A stretch of 64,000 bases of DNA from Mesostigma viride. Its lineage: Eukaryota > Streptophyta > Mesostigmatophyceae > Mesostigmatales > Mesostigmataceae. Positions within the stretch are counted from its first letter, which is position 1. Each line of letters opens with the position of its first letter. Both the position numbers and the translations under genes were made by a program. The notes below the pieces were generated by a model that was given only the letters and a program-made list of their open reading frames with translations, was not told where the DNA came from and ran no database searches. This document shows positions 10,080 through 20,842 of the stretch, piece by piece. The stretch spans positions 89,215 to 153,214 of the forward strand of contig RPFO01001032.1 in assembly GCA_009746045.1 (NCBI GenBank), given 5' to 3'.

Positions 10080-10437
10080 GGGACAAGTGTTTATCTCGCA
10101 GCCGATCGTAAACGTTTATTGTTTGTCATTAAAGTGTGGCTGCATGCTTGGTAATGCATGCTTGGTAAAGTTATTGACTAAATATTTCCCGTGTTTTCAT
10201 GATGAGCAGTCACATCATGGGGGTGAGCCCATCGCCATATCTCCGGCAGCCGCGACCCCTTGAGGTTGCAGAGTATGAGCAGGGCGTCCAGACTCATGCG
10301 CTCGTACCAGCACCCGCATGGCTCGTCTGGATTTGTACTAGAACACGCAATTTGTAGTTCATTTTGAAAAGTTGTATTTTATTGAATTTAAAGTTTCCAC
10401 TTAAGTCTCTGAGGAAGGGGAAGTTCATAGGACCCGT
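10080..10437. other. Intergenic, no gene seen
   Basis: It holds a short duplication (TGCATGCTTGGTAA twice near 10141-10167) and otherwise unremarkable AT-rich DNA. No promoter or RNA gene is recognised. Confidence 0.4.
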
Positions 10438-10662
10438 GACACCGTGACATCGTGACACCGTGACACCGTGACACCTCAAAATGCTTATAAACACACATCT
10501 TTGCAGGTATGCAGTGATTATTAATGGGGATGATGTATTCAATGGGTCATTGCAAGTTTTACCTATGCTTCTGACACCGTGACACCGTGACACCGTGACA
10601 CCGTGACACCGTGACACCGTGACACCGTGACACCGTGACACCGTGACACCGTGACACCGCAA
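10438..10662. repeat. 10-bp tandem repeat ACACCGTGAC, two arrays
   Basis: The decamer ACACCGTGAC is repeated about four times at 10438-10472 and about nine times at 10574-10660. The same word appears singly in the inverted repeat at 11.55-11.84 kb, which links the minisatellite to that element. The apparent peptide (repeats of RCHGVTVS) is an artefact of the repeat. Confidence 0.85.
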
Positions 10663-10940
10663 ATACCACGTATACACCTTCATAATAATCCTAGTAGAGA
10701 CATTCATTTCTCCATACATCTCGGTCATCTCACCATATATCGTCTCATGTTGATGTATTCTTGTTGTGCGTGTAGGTACCTTGCCGGGTCATGACAAGTT
10801 CAGCCATTCCTCGTTTATGCGGTCCAACGTCGCTTTAATAGGGCATGTGATTAATATCTGGTAACAACTTATATATGTTGGCACGCCATGCGTCCAGGAA
10901 TAGTTGTCTCACTTAATATGCATGCAAGCAACCATCAAAA

Positions 10941-11318
10941 TCACTTTGTCATGAAATCACTTGCCGGGATTTCAGTTTCTCGCTGGCCGGCCTGAAAAAG
11001 CTGGTTCTTTATAAACTCTTTCCGATCCGCAGGCTTCTTAGACCACATGTCGGTCCTCATCGTCCTGAGCTCCTCGAAATGCACGCTTCTCAAACAATGG
11101 CGGCCACAACCACAGTCCCAGTCCCTGCAAAGTGCCGCAGCCAAGGACGAATCCTGGGTGCATTTCGCCAACACGGCGGCTGCAGATAACCGGACCCCGC
11201 GCCTCGCCATCATATTGAACACGACGACGCCCAGGAGTAATAGCAAGAAGAACATTCCCAAAACCTGCCAACCCAGCGCCCCCGCACTGGGCTCCATGAA
11301 AACGCCGGGTCTCGCCAT
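10941..11318 (-). CDS. Small single-pass membrane protein, Cys-rich
   Basis: Unknown 125-aa protein. Residues about 16-36 form a clear transmembrane helix (MFFLLLLLGVVVFNMM), followed by a Cys cluster (CRDWDCGCGRHC) and a charged C-terminal tail. The start is the ATG at 11318, which gives a short exposed N-terminus without a cleavable signal. Small proteins of this type are frequent in large DNA viruses, but nothing here identifies a family. It is flanked by repeats on both sides. Confidence 0.5.
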   Translation of the reverse strand: MARPGVFMEPSAGALGWQVLGMFFLLLLLGVVVFNMMARRGVRLSAAAVLAKCTQDSSLAAALCRDWDCGCGRHCLRSVHFEELRTMRTDMWSKKPADRKEFIKNQLFQAGQRETEIPASDFMTK

Positions 11319-11583
11319 GGCTATGTCAACTGGGCAATGTTGCAAACATCATTTGTCCCCCCCCCTCCCCATCTATTTCTACGTTGGCAGATGGCAAACG
11401 TAGATCCCCACGCCATGTGGGGGGGGAATAAAACATGGCAGACCGGGATGTCACGCCAGCCCGGTCTGCCCGAGTTGTTTAGCCCATGTTACCTCATTTG
11501 GCAGCGATCACCATCGCTGCCGCTCTCGTGAATTCGGGGTGAAAGCGCACGGTGTCACGGTGTCTCGACATGTTTGTAGTTGG

Positions 11584-11821
11584 TTTGTAGTTGGTGTCTC
11601 GGTGTCTCAGAAACTCGTGGTCCGCATTGAGTGGGTGTCACGGTGTCACGACATCTGATTGGCCCGGTTCAGATTCGTTTTTTTTTTAATTTTTTTTTAA
11701 TTCGTTTTTTTTTTTTTTAATTTGGGGCGAATCTGAACCGGGCCAATCAGATGTCGTGACACCGTGACACCCACTCAATGCGGACCACGAGTTTCTGAGA
11801 CACCGAGACACCAACTACAAA
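11584..11821. repeat. Perfect 94-bp-arm inverted repeat with T-rich loop
   Basis: The left arm 11584-11677 is the exact reverse complement of 11728-11821 by eye (TTTGTAGTTGGTGTCTCGG against CCGAGACACCAACTACAAA; GATTGGCCCGGTTCAGATTC against its complement). The 50-bp spacer is mostly T. The arms contain the GTGTCACGGTGTCACG word of the 10.4-10.7 kb array. Outside the arms TTTGTAGTTGG is duplicated on the left and ACATG is mirrored on the right. It could be a foldback or MITE-type element. Confidence 0.85.
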
Positions 11822-12784
11822 CATGTTGAGACATGGGTGTCACAACCGATGTCACAAGGTGTGCAGCAGGTATTTCCTTTCAATCCCCGAGGAAAGTATC
11901 AACCATTCATCGGCCATTCTGGTCAGGATAGCTAAGAATGGCTAGCGAATAAAAAGGCAGTATCGAGGCTGGAAATTTTAGTGTATGCTCCTAGGGTCAT
12001 ATATTACTTGCCGTTATTTTTTTTCGCCACAAATTCTGCGGAGTCCTTCGGCATTTTAGCGTCATTCACAGGTGGGTGCCTGTTTTGTCGCCGATTTTCT
12101 CTCGACCCCACCTACCTGCAGCAAAAAATTTTCCCGATGAAAGTCGCCCTAACATCTGGTTTTTGACACTAACCGACGCATTTTTTAGTTTTTAAGGCCT
12201 TGACCGAAGCACTTTTTTCATTACCGGCTCAGTTTGCTTTAACCGAGCTGGCGCGATTTTTAATCCAATTTCTAGGCTGGGCCAGGCGTCGCAGACCCGT
12301 AATCCGTTTTTAAGTGCTTTTGTGCCCGATATCGTGTCTTTTGCAGGCGTTCTTGGCATCAAAGACGCCGTGGCGTCAGGGGCTAAAACGGACCTCCGCA
12401 CGTTCGTTAACTGCGGCGAGCATGTCAATGCCGCCAGCAATTTTTGCTGCCGCGTCTGTGAAACGATTGCGATGCAAGACCGTTGTCGACGTGACGGAGT
12501 GGTATGTGCACATTCAGGTGCGAATTTCTTCGCTGTTGAAACCCCGGCCGGTAGCAGACAAGTATTTCACCGTATCCCCTTTCCCCGAGTCTCTCTTTTC
12601 CGTCATGTTTTCATCTTACGGAAAGCGCGTATAAAGCATCAGTGAGCGACAGTATGATGGCGAGCCGTTTGCTCGCATCAGGGCTGTGCGGCTTATTCTA
12701 GAGAGAAGCGACATCAAGCAGATTTTGCAGCCGGATGTGAGGGAGGGGCCCTGCTGGGGTGGGAATAAACTGCTGTGAGTGACC
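11822..12784. other. Intergenic, no gene supported
   Basis: This is low-complexity AT-rich DNA followed by mixed sequence. Short open frames near 12.3-12.65 kb have no recognisable features. A GC-poor stretch at 11.98-12.2 kb also shows nothing. Confidence 0.35.
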
Positions 12785-13732
12785 GATCCACTCCCTTCCT
12801 CCCTCCCTCCCTCCCTCCCTCCCTCCCTCCCTCCCTCCCTCCCTCCCTCCCTCCCTCCCTCCCTCCCTCCCTCCCTCCCTCCCTCCCTCCCTCCCTCCCT
12901 CCCTCCCTCCCTCCCTCCCTCCCTCCCTCCCTCCCTCCCTCCCTCCCTCCCTCCCTCCCTCCTCCCTCCCTCCCTCCCTCCCTCCCTCCCTCCCTCCCTC
13001 CCTCCTCCCTCCCTCCCTCCCTCCCTCCCTCCCCCTCCCTCCCTCCCTCCCTCCCTCCTCCTCCCTCCCTCCCTCCCTCCCTCCCTCCCTCCCTCCCTCC
13101 CTCCCTCCTCCCTCCCTCCTCCTCCCTCCCTCCCTCCCTCCCTCCTCCCTCCCTCCCTCCCTCCCTCCCTCCCTCCCTCCCTCCCTCCCTCCCTCCCTCC
13201 CTCCCTCCCTCCCTCCCTCCCTCCCTCCCTCCCTCCCTCCCTCCCCTCCCTCCCTCCCTCCCTCCCTCCCTTCCTCCCTCGTGAACTCACTCGTGGACTC
13301 ACTCACTCGTGGACTCACTCCCTCACTCACTCACCCACCCACCCACCCACCCACCCACCCACCCACCCACCCACCACCCACCCACCCACCCACCCACCCA
13401 CCCACCCACCCACCCACCCACCCACCCACCCACCCACCCACCCACCCACCCACCCACCCACCCACCCACCCACCCACCCACCCACCCACCCACCCACCCA
13501 CCCACCCACCCACCACCCACCCACCCCCCCCCTCCCTCCCACCCACCCACCCACCCACCCACCCACCCACCCACCCACCCACCCACCCACCCACCCACCC
13601 ACCCACCCACCCACCCACCCACCCACCCACCCACCCACCCACCCACCCACCCACCCACCCACCCACCCACCCACCCACCCACCCACCACCCACCCACCCA
13701 CCACCACCACCACTCACCACCACCACTCACCA

Positions 13733-13776
<44 letters not shown>

Positions 13777-14022
13777 CTCACGCACTCACGCACTCACGCA
13801 CTCACGCACTCACTCACTCACTCACTCACTCACTCACTCACTCACTCACTCACTCACTCACTCACTCACTCACTCACTCACTCACTCACTCACTCACTCA
13901 CTCACTCACTCACTCACTCACTCACTCACTCACTCACTCACTCACTCACTCACTCACTCACTCACTCACTCACTCACTCACTCACTCACTCACTCACTCA
14001 CTCACTCACTCACTCACTCACT
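12785..14022. repeat. Long tetranucleotide arrays: CCCT, CCCA, ACGC and CTCA
   Basis: Four blocks follow each other: (CCCT)n at about 12785-13280 with occasional one-base slips, (CCCA)n at about 13333-13705, (ACGC)n at about 13734-13780 and (CTCA)n at about 13780-14022. All have pyrimidine or C bias on the same strand and look like successive point-mutated derivatives of one another. The long frames of Ser/Pro, Thr/His/Pro or Gly/Trp are repeat artefacts. Confidence 0.95.
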
Positions 14023-14629
14023 TAGTAACTTGCACATGCACCACATGCGCAAGGAGGACACCAAGAGCTTCACCAACCACCGTCGAAAGCTTGGCTGTGA
14101 TGCCAAGGGCAAGGGTGTGGGGGTGTCCATGTTGACACAGTGCATGAAGGCTGACAAGGTCAGGCAGAGATTGTGCAGGGAGGTGCCACTACCTCCTAGC
14201 TAGCGATACCGAGATGAGGGCGCGCAAACGCATCAGCGCCATGCCGCGTGTTGAGTAATTTGCAACTACATTACTTGGCATGCTGTGGGTGCACGTGTAA
14301 AATGACCTTTCTAGCCATGCATGCGACAGCTGCCAATATTATGTTCAGCAAGCTCCTCCGTATAATAGAAATTGCGTGAGCATCCACATGGCCACATGTG
14401 CATATTGTCAGCTGTGTCTATATCAATGAACTTTTATGTATGTCTCCTGGACGGGTTGTCTTACATCACTCGTGAATGGTTTCCATGTTTTAGTGAGTCA
14501 TCTTATTTGAGTTGACCAGATTGTCTCCTTGATATTCCACACTGGCAGTTTCGCATCCATGGGTAAGAATTTGTAATGGAAACTGGCAGGTATGGCATTG
14601 ATAACTCTACCAAATAGAACATGATGGGC
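14023..14629. other. Possible exon remnant, then AT-rich DNA
   Basis: Directly after the CTCA array a plus-strand frame (14040-14203) reads plausibly (MRKEDTKSFTNHRRKLGC, then a stop after about 55 codons), but it lacks a domain or confirmed start. The remainder to 14629 shows nothing. Confidence 0.25.
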
Positions 14630-15120
14630 CTGAATTTTTGTGGAATGTCTAAAATCATGATGGCTAAGATGCATGCAAGTTTCCAGCCTCAACAGAGCAC
14701 ATCTTGTACGGAAACTGCACTGAAATGTGATGAAAAATACGAAAAACGTGCATTTTTGGTAACATTTGTGAGCAAACTGACATCAAATACCCTCTGATGG
14801 TTCTGAATTTTTGTGGAATGTCTAAAATAATGATGGCAAAGATGCATGCAAGTTTCCAGCCTGAACTGAGCACATCTTGTATGGAAACTGCCATGGAATG
14901 TGATGAAAAATACGAAAAACGTGCATTTTTGGTAACATTTGTGAGCAAACTGACATCAAATACCCTATGATGGACCTGAATTTTTGTGGGATGTCTAGAA
15001 TAATGATGTTTAAGATGCCTACAAGTTTCCAGCCTCAACCGAGCACAGCTTGTATGGAAACTGCAATGAAATGTGATGAAAAATACAAAAAACGCACATT
15101 TTTGCTAGCATTTGGTGGCA
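14630..15120. repeat. 173-bp satellite, three copies
   Basis: The block beginning CTGAATTTTTGTGGAATGTC recurs at about 14630, 14803 and 14976. The copies are close to identical, with the third more diverged. The spacing is typical of a nucleosome-sized satellite. Frames on the minus strand are artefacts. Confidence 0.85.
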
Positions 15121-15370
15121 TTTTGTTACCAAATGCGGTTGGATGACCATCAGATCTTGTGTACAGTCATTAGTCATGAGTATCAACTTACTTGCAAACA
15201 GCCAGGTCAAGAACTCTTTATTTGCATATTAGAATGTATTTGTTTATATTAAAATCTGGAAAACTGCTAAAAATAGAAATGCCAAAAATAGGTCAGCTGA
15301 GGTCCGGTAAGTCCGGAAAGTTGCAATCCTTCTACTGGTGTCCTGAACATGCTACCTACCAAGATCTAGC

Positions 15371-16450
15371 ATGTTTCGACAATATTTGCATCGTACAGGA
15401 GTTATAAGGCTGTTTTTTGGCACTTTCAGACCGTTGTGTGCGGAGCATGACGATGGAACGGGCGTAGCACGGCCAACGGGGGAGGAGACTGAGAGCGCAG
15501 TTGATGCGGGGACACCCGTAGGTGATGAAGGGCGGGGGAATAAGAAATCGCACGTGTACGTCAAGGTTAAGGCCCTGACCGAGAGGGTCAATGCTTTGGA
15601 GAACCAACGAAGAATGCCATCCACCCCAGCAAGTGCTGCACCCAGCTCCAGCACTGGCGTTGGCACGGAGCTTCGCCGGCCCGCTGCGCCTGCCGCGTTG
15701 GGGCAACGCGAAAGCTTCAGCGCGGCCCATGGCCAAGTGACAGGACTGCAACCAGCACACCGTCAACAAGAGCCACGCGCGCGCGCAGTCGCAATGGATG
15801 GGCCGAGGCAGCTGGATCGGGAGGGGGAACCGTACGGCGAGCACGGTGTGTACGCGCCGTACGACCAAGGAATGCATGCCCAGCCTACTGCCGCTGGCAG
15901 GCAAGCGGCCAATGCTTATGTATACCATGCCGGCATGTACGATCCACAGCCTGGCGAAGGGTCGGCAGCTGATCCACATCAGCCTTGAGGTCGCGGCACA
16001 TTGCAACAAACCACCTACGTTGAGAACCCTGAGCCCGTGCAGCATTACAATGACAGCACTTACCGTTATGCCGCAGCCCCCCCTCTAAGGAGATCTCCAA
16101 GGAAGACAAAGCCGAGGCCCCAAATCCCCAAGGCCGCCGGGGAGCAAGACTGGCAACATCATGATGAGGGAGGAGGTTATGCAGCCAGGGATTCTCATTT
16201 CATGGGTCATAGCAATTTTGATGAGCAAGGGACGTGGGCCTACAACGCCCACGTCCGGGCGGCCCCACAACCTGGCACATGCCCAGGCTCCACCGCGGAA
16301 AAGGCCACCCTACTCGCAAGATGTAGACGAGTCGGGGCAACACGATTATTATGGTTCATATTAGATTGGGCATGTATGGTTTTGATACGGCATTTGCTTG
16401 GCACCAGATTCTGCATTAAAGAAAGCTGTATGCAAATCATTGTCAGGTAA
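15371..16450 (+). pseudogene. Interrupted reading frame with one in-frame TGA
   Basis: Not recognised. One frame stays open from 15371 to 16450 except for TGA at 15986-15988. The first part has a short coiled coil (VKALTERVNALENQ) in Ala/Pro/Gln-rich sequence; the second part has a basic patch (RRSPRKTKPRPQIPK). The low-complexity acidic and Tyr-containing middle (YGEHGVYAPYDQG) resembles a gag-like or disordered protein. It could be a decaying gene, a retroelement gag fragment, or a spliced gene whose intron I could not place. No reverse transcriptase or protease motif is nearby. Confidence 0.3.
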
Positions 16451-16599
16451 GTTTAAGCTAATATACATTATTTTATCTTGCATTTGATATTAAAGAGGCA
16501 GAGAGACACAGTTGGCAGATGCAAGTTTGCTAGGCCATTAATTAATTAATTAAGTAGCTTCCATCATCATTCCGTCATCATTCCGTCATCGCGGCTCAC

Positions 16600-17410
16600 A
16601 GAATGGCACCAGCCTTATGCTGGCATCTGCCACCCCTATAGTGACCCTATAGTGACCGCGGCCTGGGGTGGGGTATCACCCTAAACCCTAAACCCTAAAC
16701 CCTAAACCCTAAACCCTAAACCCTAAACCCTAACACCGTCTCCAGACACCCACGGCATCCCCCCACCCTGGCTATCACCCTCCCACTGTGACTAAATTTA
16801 CTAAGTTTACTATGGGTTTTTGTTTTTTTTTCTAGGAAATTCAAGCCAGCTGCCATGAGGTCAAGGTGCTACAGGTGCTGTGTGGTACAGGGTAGCTATA
16901 GTGACCTTATAGTGACCATGGTGGTAGACTCTTATGCTGGCATCCCAGGGTGACTAAATTTACTAAGTTTACTATGGGTTTTTGGTTTTTTTTCTAGGAA
17001 ATTCAAGCCACCTCCCATCACCCTCGTGGTCATGCAACACACTAGTGGAGAAAGCCTGAGCAGAATTGCTCCGACCCCCTGATACGATGACACTAGTGTT
17101 GCATGTAATTTTAGTTTCCCACGGGAGTAGCTATAGTGACCTTATAGTGACCATGGTGGTAGACTCTTATGCTGGCATCCCAGGGTGACTAAATTTACTA
17201 AGTTTACTATGGGTTTTGGGTTTTTTTTCTAGGAAATTCAAGCCACCTGCCATGAGGTCGAGGTTGTGACATCCAGTCCCACCATGCCATGAGAGGGTGA
17301 GGCGTGTGGGATATGGGACTAAGTCATTTCCCGTGGGAAACTATGTTTACTACGTTTACTATGGGTTTTGGGTTTTATTCCTAGGAAATTAATTCAGGTG
17401 TGCACCACCA
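16600..17410. repeat. 238-bp repeat family with TATAGTGACC and CTAGGAAATT words
   Basis: Two long copies (about 16893-17013 and 17131-17253) share TAGCTATAGTGACCTTATAG, ACTAAATTTACTAAGTTTAC and TTTTTTTTCTAGGAAATTCA. Partial copies lie at 16635-16660, 16785-16855 and 17340-17398. Each copy includes T8-CTAG, which looks like a 3' splice acceptor or polypyrimidine tract. Confidence 0.8.
16678..16734. repeat. Interstitial telomere-like array (CCCTAAA)n
   Basis: About seven and a half perfect copies of CCCTAAA, the plant/Chlorella-type telomere repeat read on the C-rich strand. It is flanked by unique DNA and by the 238-bp repeat family, so it is not a chromosome end in this assembly. Confidence 0.9.
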
Positions 17411-17935
17411 AAAACACACCTGAATTTCCCAAAAAAAGAACCCCAAAAAAACTTAGTAAACATAGTCTCCCACGACAAATGGTTATGAAAACGTAGTTTC
17501 CCACGGCAAAATGACCAATAAATCCATCTCCCACGGGAAAGGCCATGGGGGGGCGGACAGCGGGGGTGCGGCGGAGGGGCGCGGACTGCCAAGCAGTGGC
17601 GGGACTGCCAGGTGGTGGTGTGTGTGTGAGGGCTTGCTGTGTTTTCTCGTGGGAAACTATATTTACTACTAAATTGATATTTTCAGTTGGAAATGGAGGT
17701 TTTATTCGATGTGAGTGAGAGTGCATGCACAGGCTTGCATAATTTCCCGCAGACAAAACCCAAAACCTGTAGTTAGCTTAGTAAATTTAGTAAGGTGCTG
17801 GAGGGTCGAGCAGTGCGTGGGAGTTGGCGGACCCGGCGAGGGCCGCGCGGCGGGGTGAGGTGACGTCTGGGGGTCCATCTGAAAGCGGAAGGACCATCGA
17901 TTGACACGTGAAAAATCGTTTCATTAAAATATTAC
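17411..17935. other. Junction zone left of the PLV, no gene
   Basis: It contains repeated TTTCCCACGGCAAA/TCTCCCACGGGAAA-type words (17.47-17.55 kb), a short TG run at 17.62 kb and repeats of CTTAGTAAATTTAGTAA. I could not find an inverted-repeat end or attachment duplicate here that matches the right side of the PLV. Confidence 0.4.
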
Positions 17936-18831
17936 TTACGAAGGGCAATACCGCCATCCAATAAAACAATTCGGCCTGGAACCGTCGCTCAACTTGTACT
18001 GAGTCAGCCTGCAGCCCAGAACCGCCTTTGCCTCGTCTCCAAATAATTTCGCCTTGTAGCTATCCATACCAGTCGAAGCAATGTACTCGTCGAGAAGAAC
18101 CTTTACAGGCACTGCCTCTCCGCTGCACTTGACAAGCTCGCCGCTTTTCTTTAGCTCCTCGATAAAGGCACCCACACCATCAGACGAAACCTTCGAGTCC
18201 GTCTTCAGGACTCGCATCTCCTCCGACCTAGGCGGCCACCTCTCGTCCTTGCTGGTTGCTGCCAGGTATACTACGCACTCTCTAATCGAAATCGCCATCA
18301 ATCCTAACGCAAACTCCTTGGCACGCTCGTTCAGTGTGGTGTCCACGAGATGCATGTGCGGACGATCAGGTTCATCGGCCATCTCTTTCCGCGTGCAAAA
18401 CTTGCTCACGAAAGGGTACATGACAGCGCGGTCCCACAACCCCTCGCAGTGCTCGTCAAATTTCACGTCGTTGTTTGTGTCCAAAATAAGCTTGAATGAC
18501 GTGGGAAATTGCACGTACTCGTTAGAGTGGAGAGCGCGTGCCTTCAAGACGCCATTGCCTGTGATGTTCTTGAATTTTGATGCCACAATAGGGACGTTGC
18601 GCTGGAGCTCGTTCGTCAAACCGATGCGCATGCCGCGCATTCTCAAAACTTCTGGCGTCGCCACATCACTGTCCCGCTCCTGCGAAGTGTAGAAAGCAGT
18701 ACGAACGGTGTCCGCATTGTCGCCGTATGCCTCTCTGATTACTTTCATCAGGAAGCCCTTCCCGTTCCGTCCTGAACCCTTCCAAAAGTATCCTTGCTCG
18801 TCACGATTGTCCCCCACCATCAGTGAGCCAA
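17936..18831 (-). pseudogene. PLV SF3 helicase, C-terminal fragment
   Basis: This is the ATPase half of a D5-like primase-helicase, separated from its N-terminal half by a retroelement. It carries Walker A GSGRNGKG near its start, a Walker-B-like region MRIGLTNELQ, and motif C FKLILDTNNDVKF, all typical of superfamily 3 helicases that unwind viral DNA at replication origins. The C-terminus (about 100 aa) is the usual winged-helix-like extension. The fragment starts immediately at the 12-bp duplication. With the insert and one duplication copy removed, this frame is continuous with the one at 20855-22643. Confidence 0.85.
18820..18831. repeat. Target-site duplication, copy 1 (12 bp)
   Basis: TCAGTGAGCCAA, identical to 20843-20854. 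It borders the 3' end of the inserted retroelement. Confidence 0.9.
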
Positions 18832-20842
18832 TTAATTAATAATTAATAAGCACGTGACTGCGTCACGTGGGTGCCAATACAGAGTAAAGGAACCTTCAAC
18901 CCTATATGCACAGTGAGAAGGAGGGAGGGCGCCCTAGCTTCTCTCACTGCCGCAGGTGGGCAGGCCACAGAGCGCTCTCTCCACGGCATGGTGCCGGGGC
19001 GCAACACTGTGGGTGCAATACAACCAGTGCAATACCATAGGTAGGCTGACGCATAGCTTATGCTACAAATGTGAGGTGGGCTCAAGACGTCGGCTAATTA
19101 AGGCGCAAGCTGATGGCCACAAGGTGCCAGAGCTAATTGAAGGTACTATAACGCTGTGCGCTAATATCGTTTCAAGTGCTGTAATGCCTAAGCTATCCCA
19201 TCATCGATTGCCCCCATCTAGACAACTAGCTGGAGTGCTCTATCCCGGGGAAGCCCGGGGGGGCTTCCACAGTTTCTTGTTGACGTAGAGGTCCCCGCCC
19301 CGCCAGTACACTTGGGGCTTCTCGGGGTTGGTCTTGTGGCGGATGTAGTCGGGCCACTGATCGCGGCGTTGCTGCTGCTGGGCTGGCGTCAGGTCGTCGT
19401 CAAGCGACCAGGAGGTGTCCACCAGCTTCTTGCGGCGAGAGAGGAACCGAACTCGGGCTGTGATGTCGCTGAAGGTGAGGACCACTGGAGGGGGCCCAGC
19501 CTTGGCCCGTGGATGGGGCAGGCGGTAGGCGCCCTGCAGTATCGCACCTGGCAGCTGCATGCGCGCCAAGAGCTGTTTCTTCAGCTCGTCGAGAAGAGAG
19601 TCTGGGGTCTCCTCCGGCAGCATGTCGAAGCGCCTGAGGATGACCCGGCAGCGGCGACGGTCGCGGTCAGCGGCCTCGCGGCGCGTGTCTTCCAGCTCCT
19701 GGAGCTTGGTGGTGATGGCGGTCGTGGTAGAGGATGCCTGGCTCTTGAGCAGGTCCGCCCAGGAGGCGCGAGTCGAGGGGTCATCACTAGCCCTACCAGC
19801 AGGTTGGGCGGCGATGGTGGCCGTTCGCTCGGCGATCTCGGGGACCTGCGTGGCCAGGGCGTCTACCTTGGCGGCAACTGCCTCAAGTTTCACGGTGCCT
19901 TGGCCGACTCGGCCTTCCACCTGGTTAAGGCGGGTGGTCACAGTGGCTGTGGCCTCGGAAACTTTGGTGGCAATGTGCTCTTGCGTAGCAGTAAACTGAG
20001 GCTGGAGCTTAAGGGCGATTCTGGCTTCAATGTTGTTGACCTTGGCCGAGAGAGTGTTGAGTGGGCCGTCAGGCGCGTTCAGGGCGGCGAGCTGCTCAGC
20101 CATCGGCGCCAGCTGCTCCGCCACTGCAGCTCGGATGGAGTCCGTGCTGGGGGAGGTGCTGCTCTGCGGGGATGCTGCAGCTGCTGTGGCTGCCCGTCTG
20201 CGCTCATGCAGGAGGCTCCTGAGGCCAGCGTAGCCAATCTGGGTGATGTCGTGGGCGTCGCAGCGCAGGTAGCTGCACATGATGACTGCCTTCAAGTACG
20301 CCTCCGGTTCTTGAAGCAGCCATTCCCAGGCGGGCTTGGTGACCTTGTCGCCAGGGGTAGGCAGGAAAAGTTCGTCATGGCGGGCCAGGAACTTGATAAC
20401 ATCGTCACATTGTTCCTTCGTGAGCGTAAAGATTTCCAAGATGCAAAAATCCCGCTGGCCGGCGCCGAAGCGGCGGACGTCCCATTTGGTATGGGAAGTT
20501 CGGGTTTTCTTGGGAATGGGCGACGAATTTGGCGTAGAGCACTGCGTCGAGGGAGGCAGACCGGGGGGGAGAGCTTCGATCAGCGCAAAAAGGTTGGCGT
20601 CCGCAGGAGTTGATGTCGCACGTGCTGCTGTCGACGGGAATGCCGACGACAGCTCAAAATGTTTGTCAAGGCTGCGTTTTGGTGGCATTTGCAAAATACT
20701 GCGTTACAGCCGTAACCGATTATACTAGCAGATGCGTCTTGAAAAGACGCATCTGATGCAAGTAGCCTGACTGAATTTGGGGCTCAGACGCAAAAGTTCT
20801 GAGCTCCGCCGTCAGCCATGTCCGCTCGTGGCTCGTGGCTCG
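18832..20842 (-). mobile_element. Short non-LTR retroelement encoding only an ORF1 protein
   Basis: A 2011-bp insert is bounded by a perfect 12-bp target duplication. Its 3' end (plus-strand left side) is the AT-rich tail ATTAATTAATAATTAATAAG, as in LINEs with short-repeat tails. It contains one long gene (ORF1-like) and about 400 bp of 3' sequence, but no endonuclease or reverse transcriptase. This organisation resembles half-LINE (HAL1-like) elements mobilised in trans. The intact duplication and near-intact frame point to a recent insertion. Confidence 0.8.
19240..20688 (-). CDS. LINE ORF1-like RNA-binding protein
   Basis: A 482-aa protein fits a LINE ORF1 chaperone. The N-terminal third is Ala/Pro/Ser-rich with a charged domain; the middle (about 190-340) is a coiled coil rich in Ala/Val/Thr heptads (ATVTTRLNQVEGRVGQG); the C-terminal part begins RRRCRVILRRFDMLPEETPD and continues with VVLTFSDITARVRFLSRRK, an RRM-like domain followed by a C-terminal domain with YWRGGDLYVNKKLW. 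This order (coiled coil, RRM, CTD) is that of L1-type ORF1p, which binds element RNA. The ATG at 20688 is the first in frame. The gene is undisrupted. Confidence 0.7.
   Translation of the reverse strand: MPPKRSLDKHFELSSAFPSTAARATSTPADANLFALIEALPPGLPPSTQCSTPNSSPIPKKTRTSHTKWDVRRFGAGQRDFCILEIFTLTKEQCDDVIKFLARHDELFLPTPGDKVTKPAWEWLLQEPEAYLKAVIMCSYLRCDAHDITQIGYAGLRSLLHERRRAATAAAASPQSSTSPSTDSIRAAVAEQLAPMAEQLAALNAPDGPLNTLSAKVNNIEARIALKLQPQFTATQEHIATKVSEATATVTTRLNQVEGRVGQGTVKLEAVAAKVDALATQVPEIAERTATIAAQPAGRASDDPSTRASWADLLKSQASSTTTAITTKLQELEDTRREAADRDRRRCRVILRRFDMLPEETPDSLLDELKKQLLARMQLPGAILQGAYRLPHPRAKAGPPPVVLTFSDITARVRFLSRRKKLVDTSWSLDDDLTPAQQQQRRDQWPDYIRHKTNPEKPQVYWRGGDLYVNKKLWKPPRASPG

Noticed and set aside
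12616-14203. Very long Ser/Pro, Gly/Arg/Glu, Thr/His and Gly/Trp frames
   Set aside because: They are direct translations of tetranucleotide repeats on both strands.
19312-20613. Plus-strand frame opposite the ORF1 gene
   Set aside because: Gly/Val/Arg-rich shadow of the retroelement gene with no domain.
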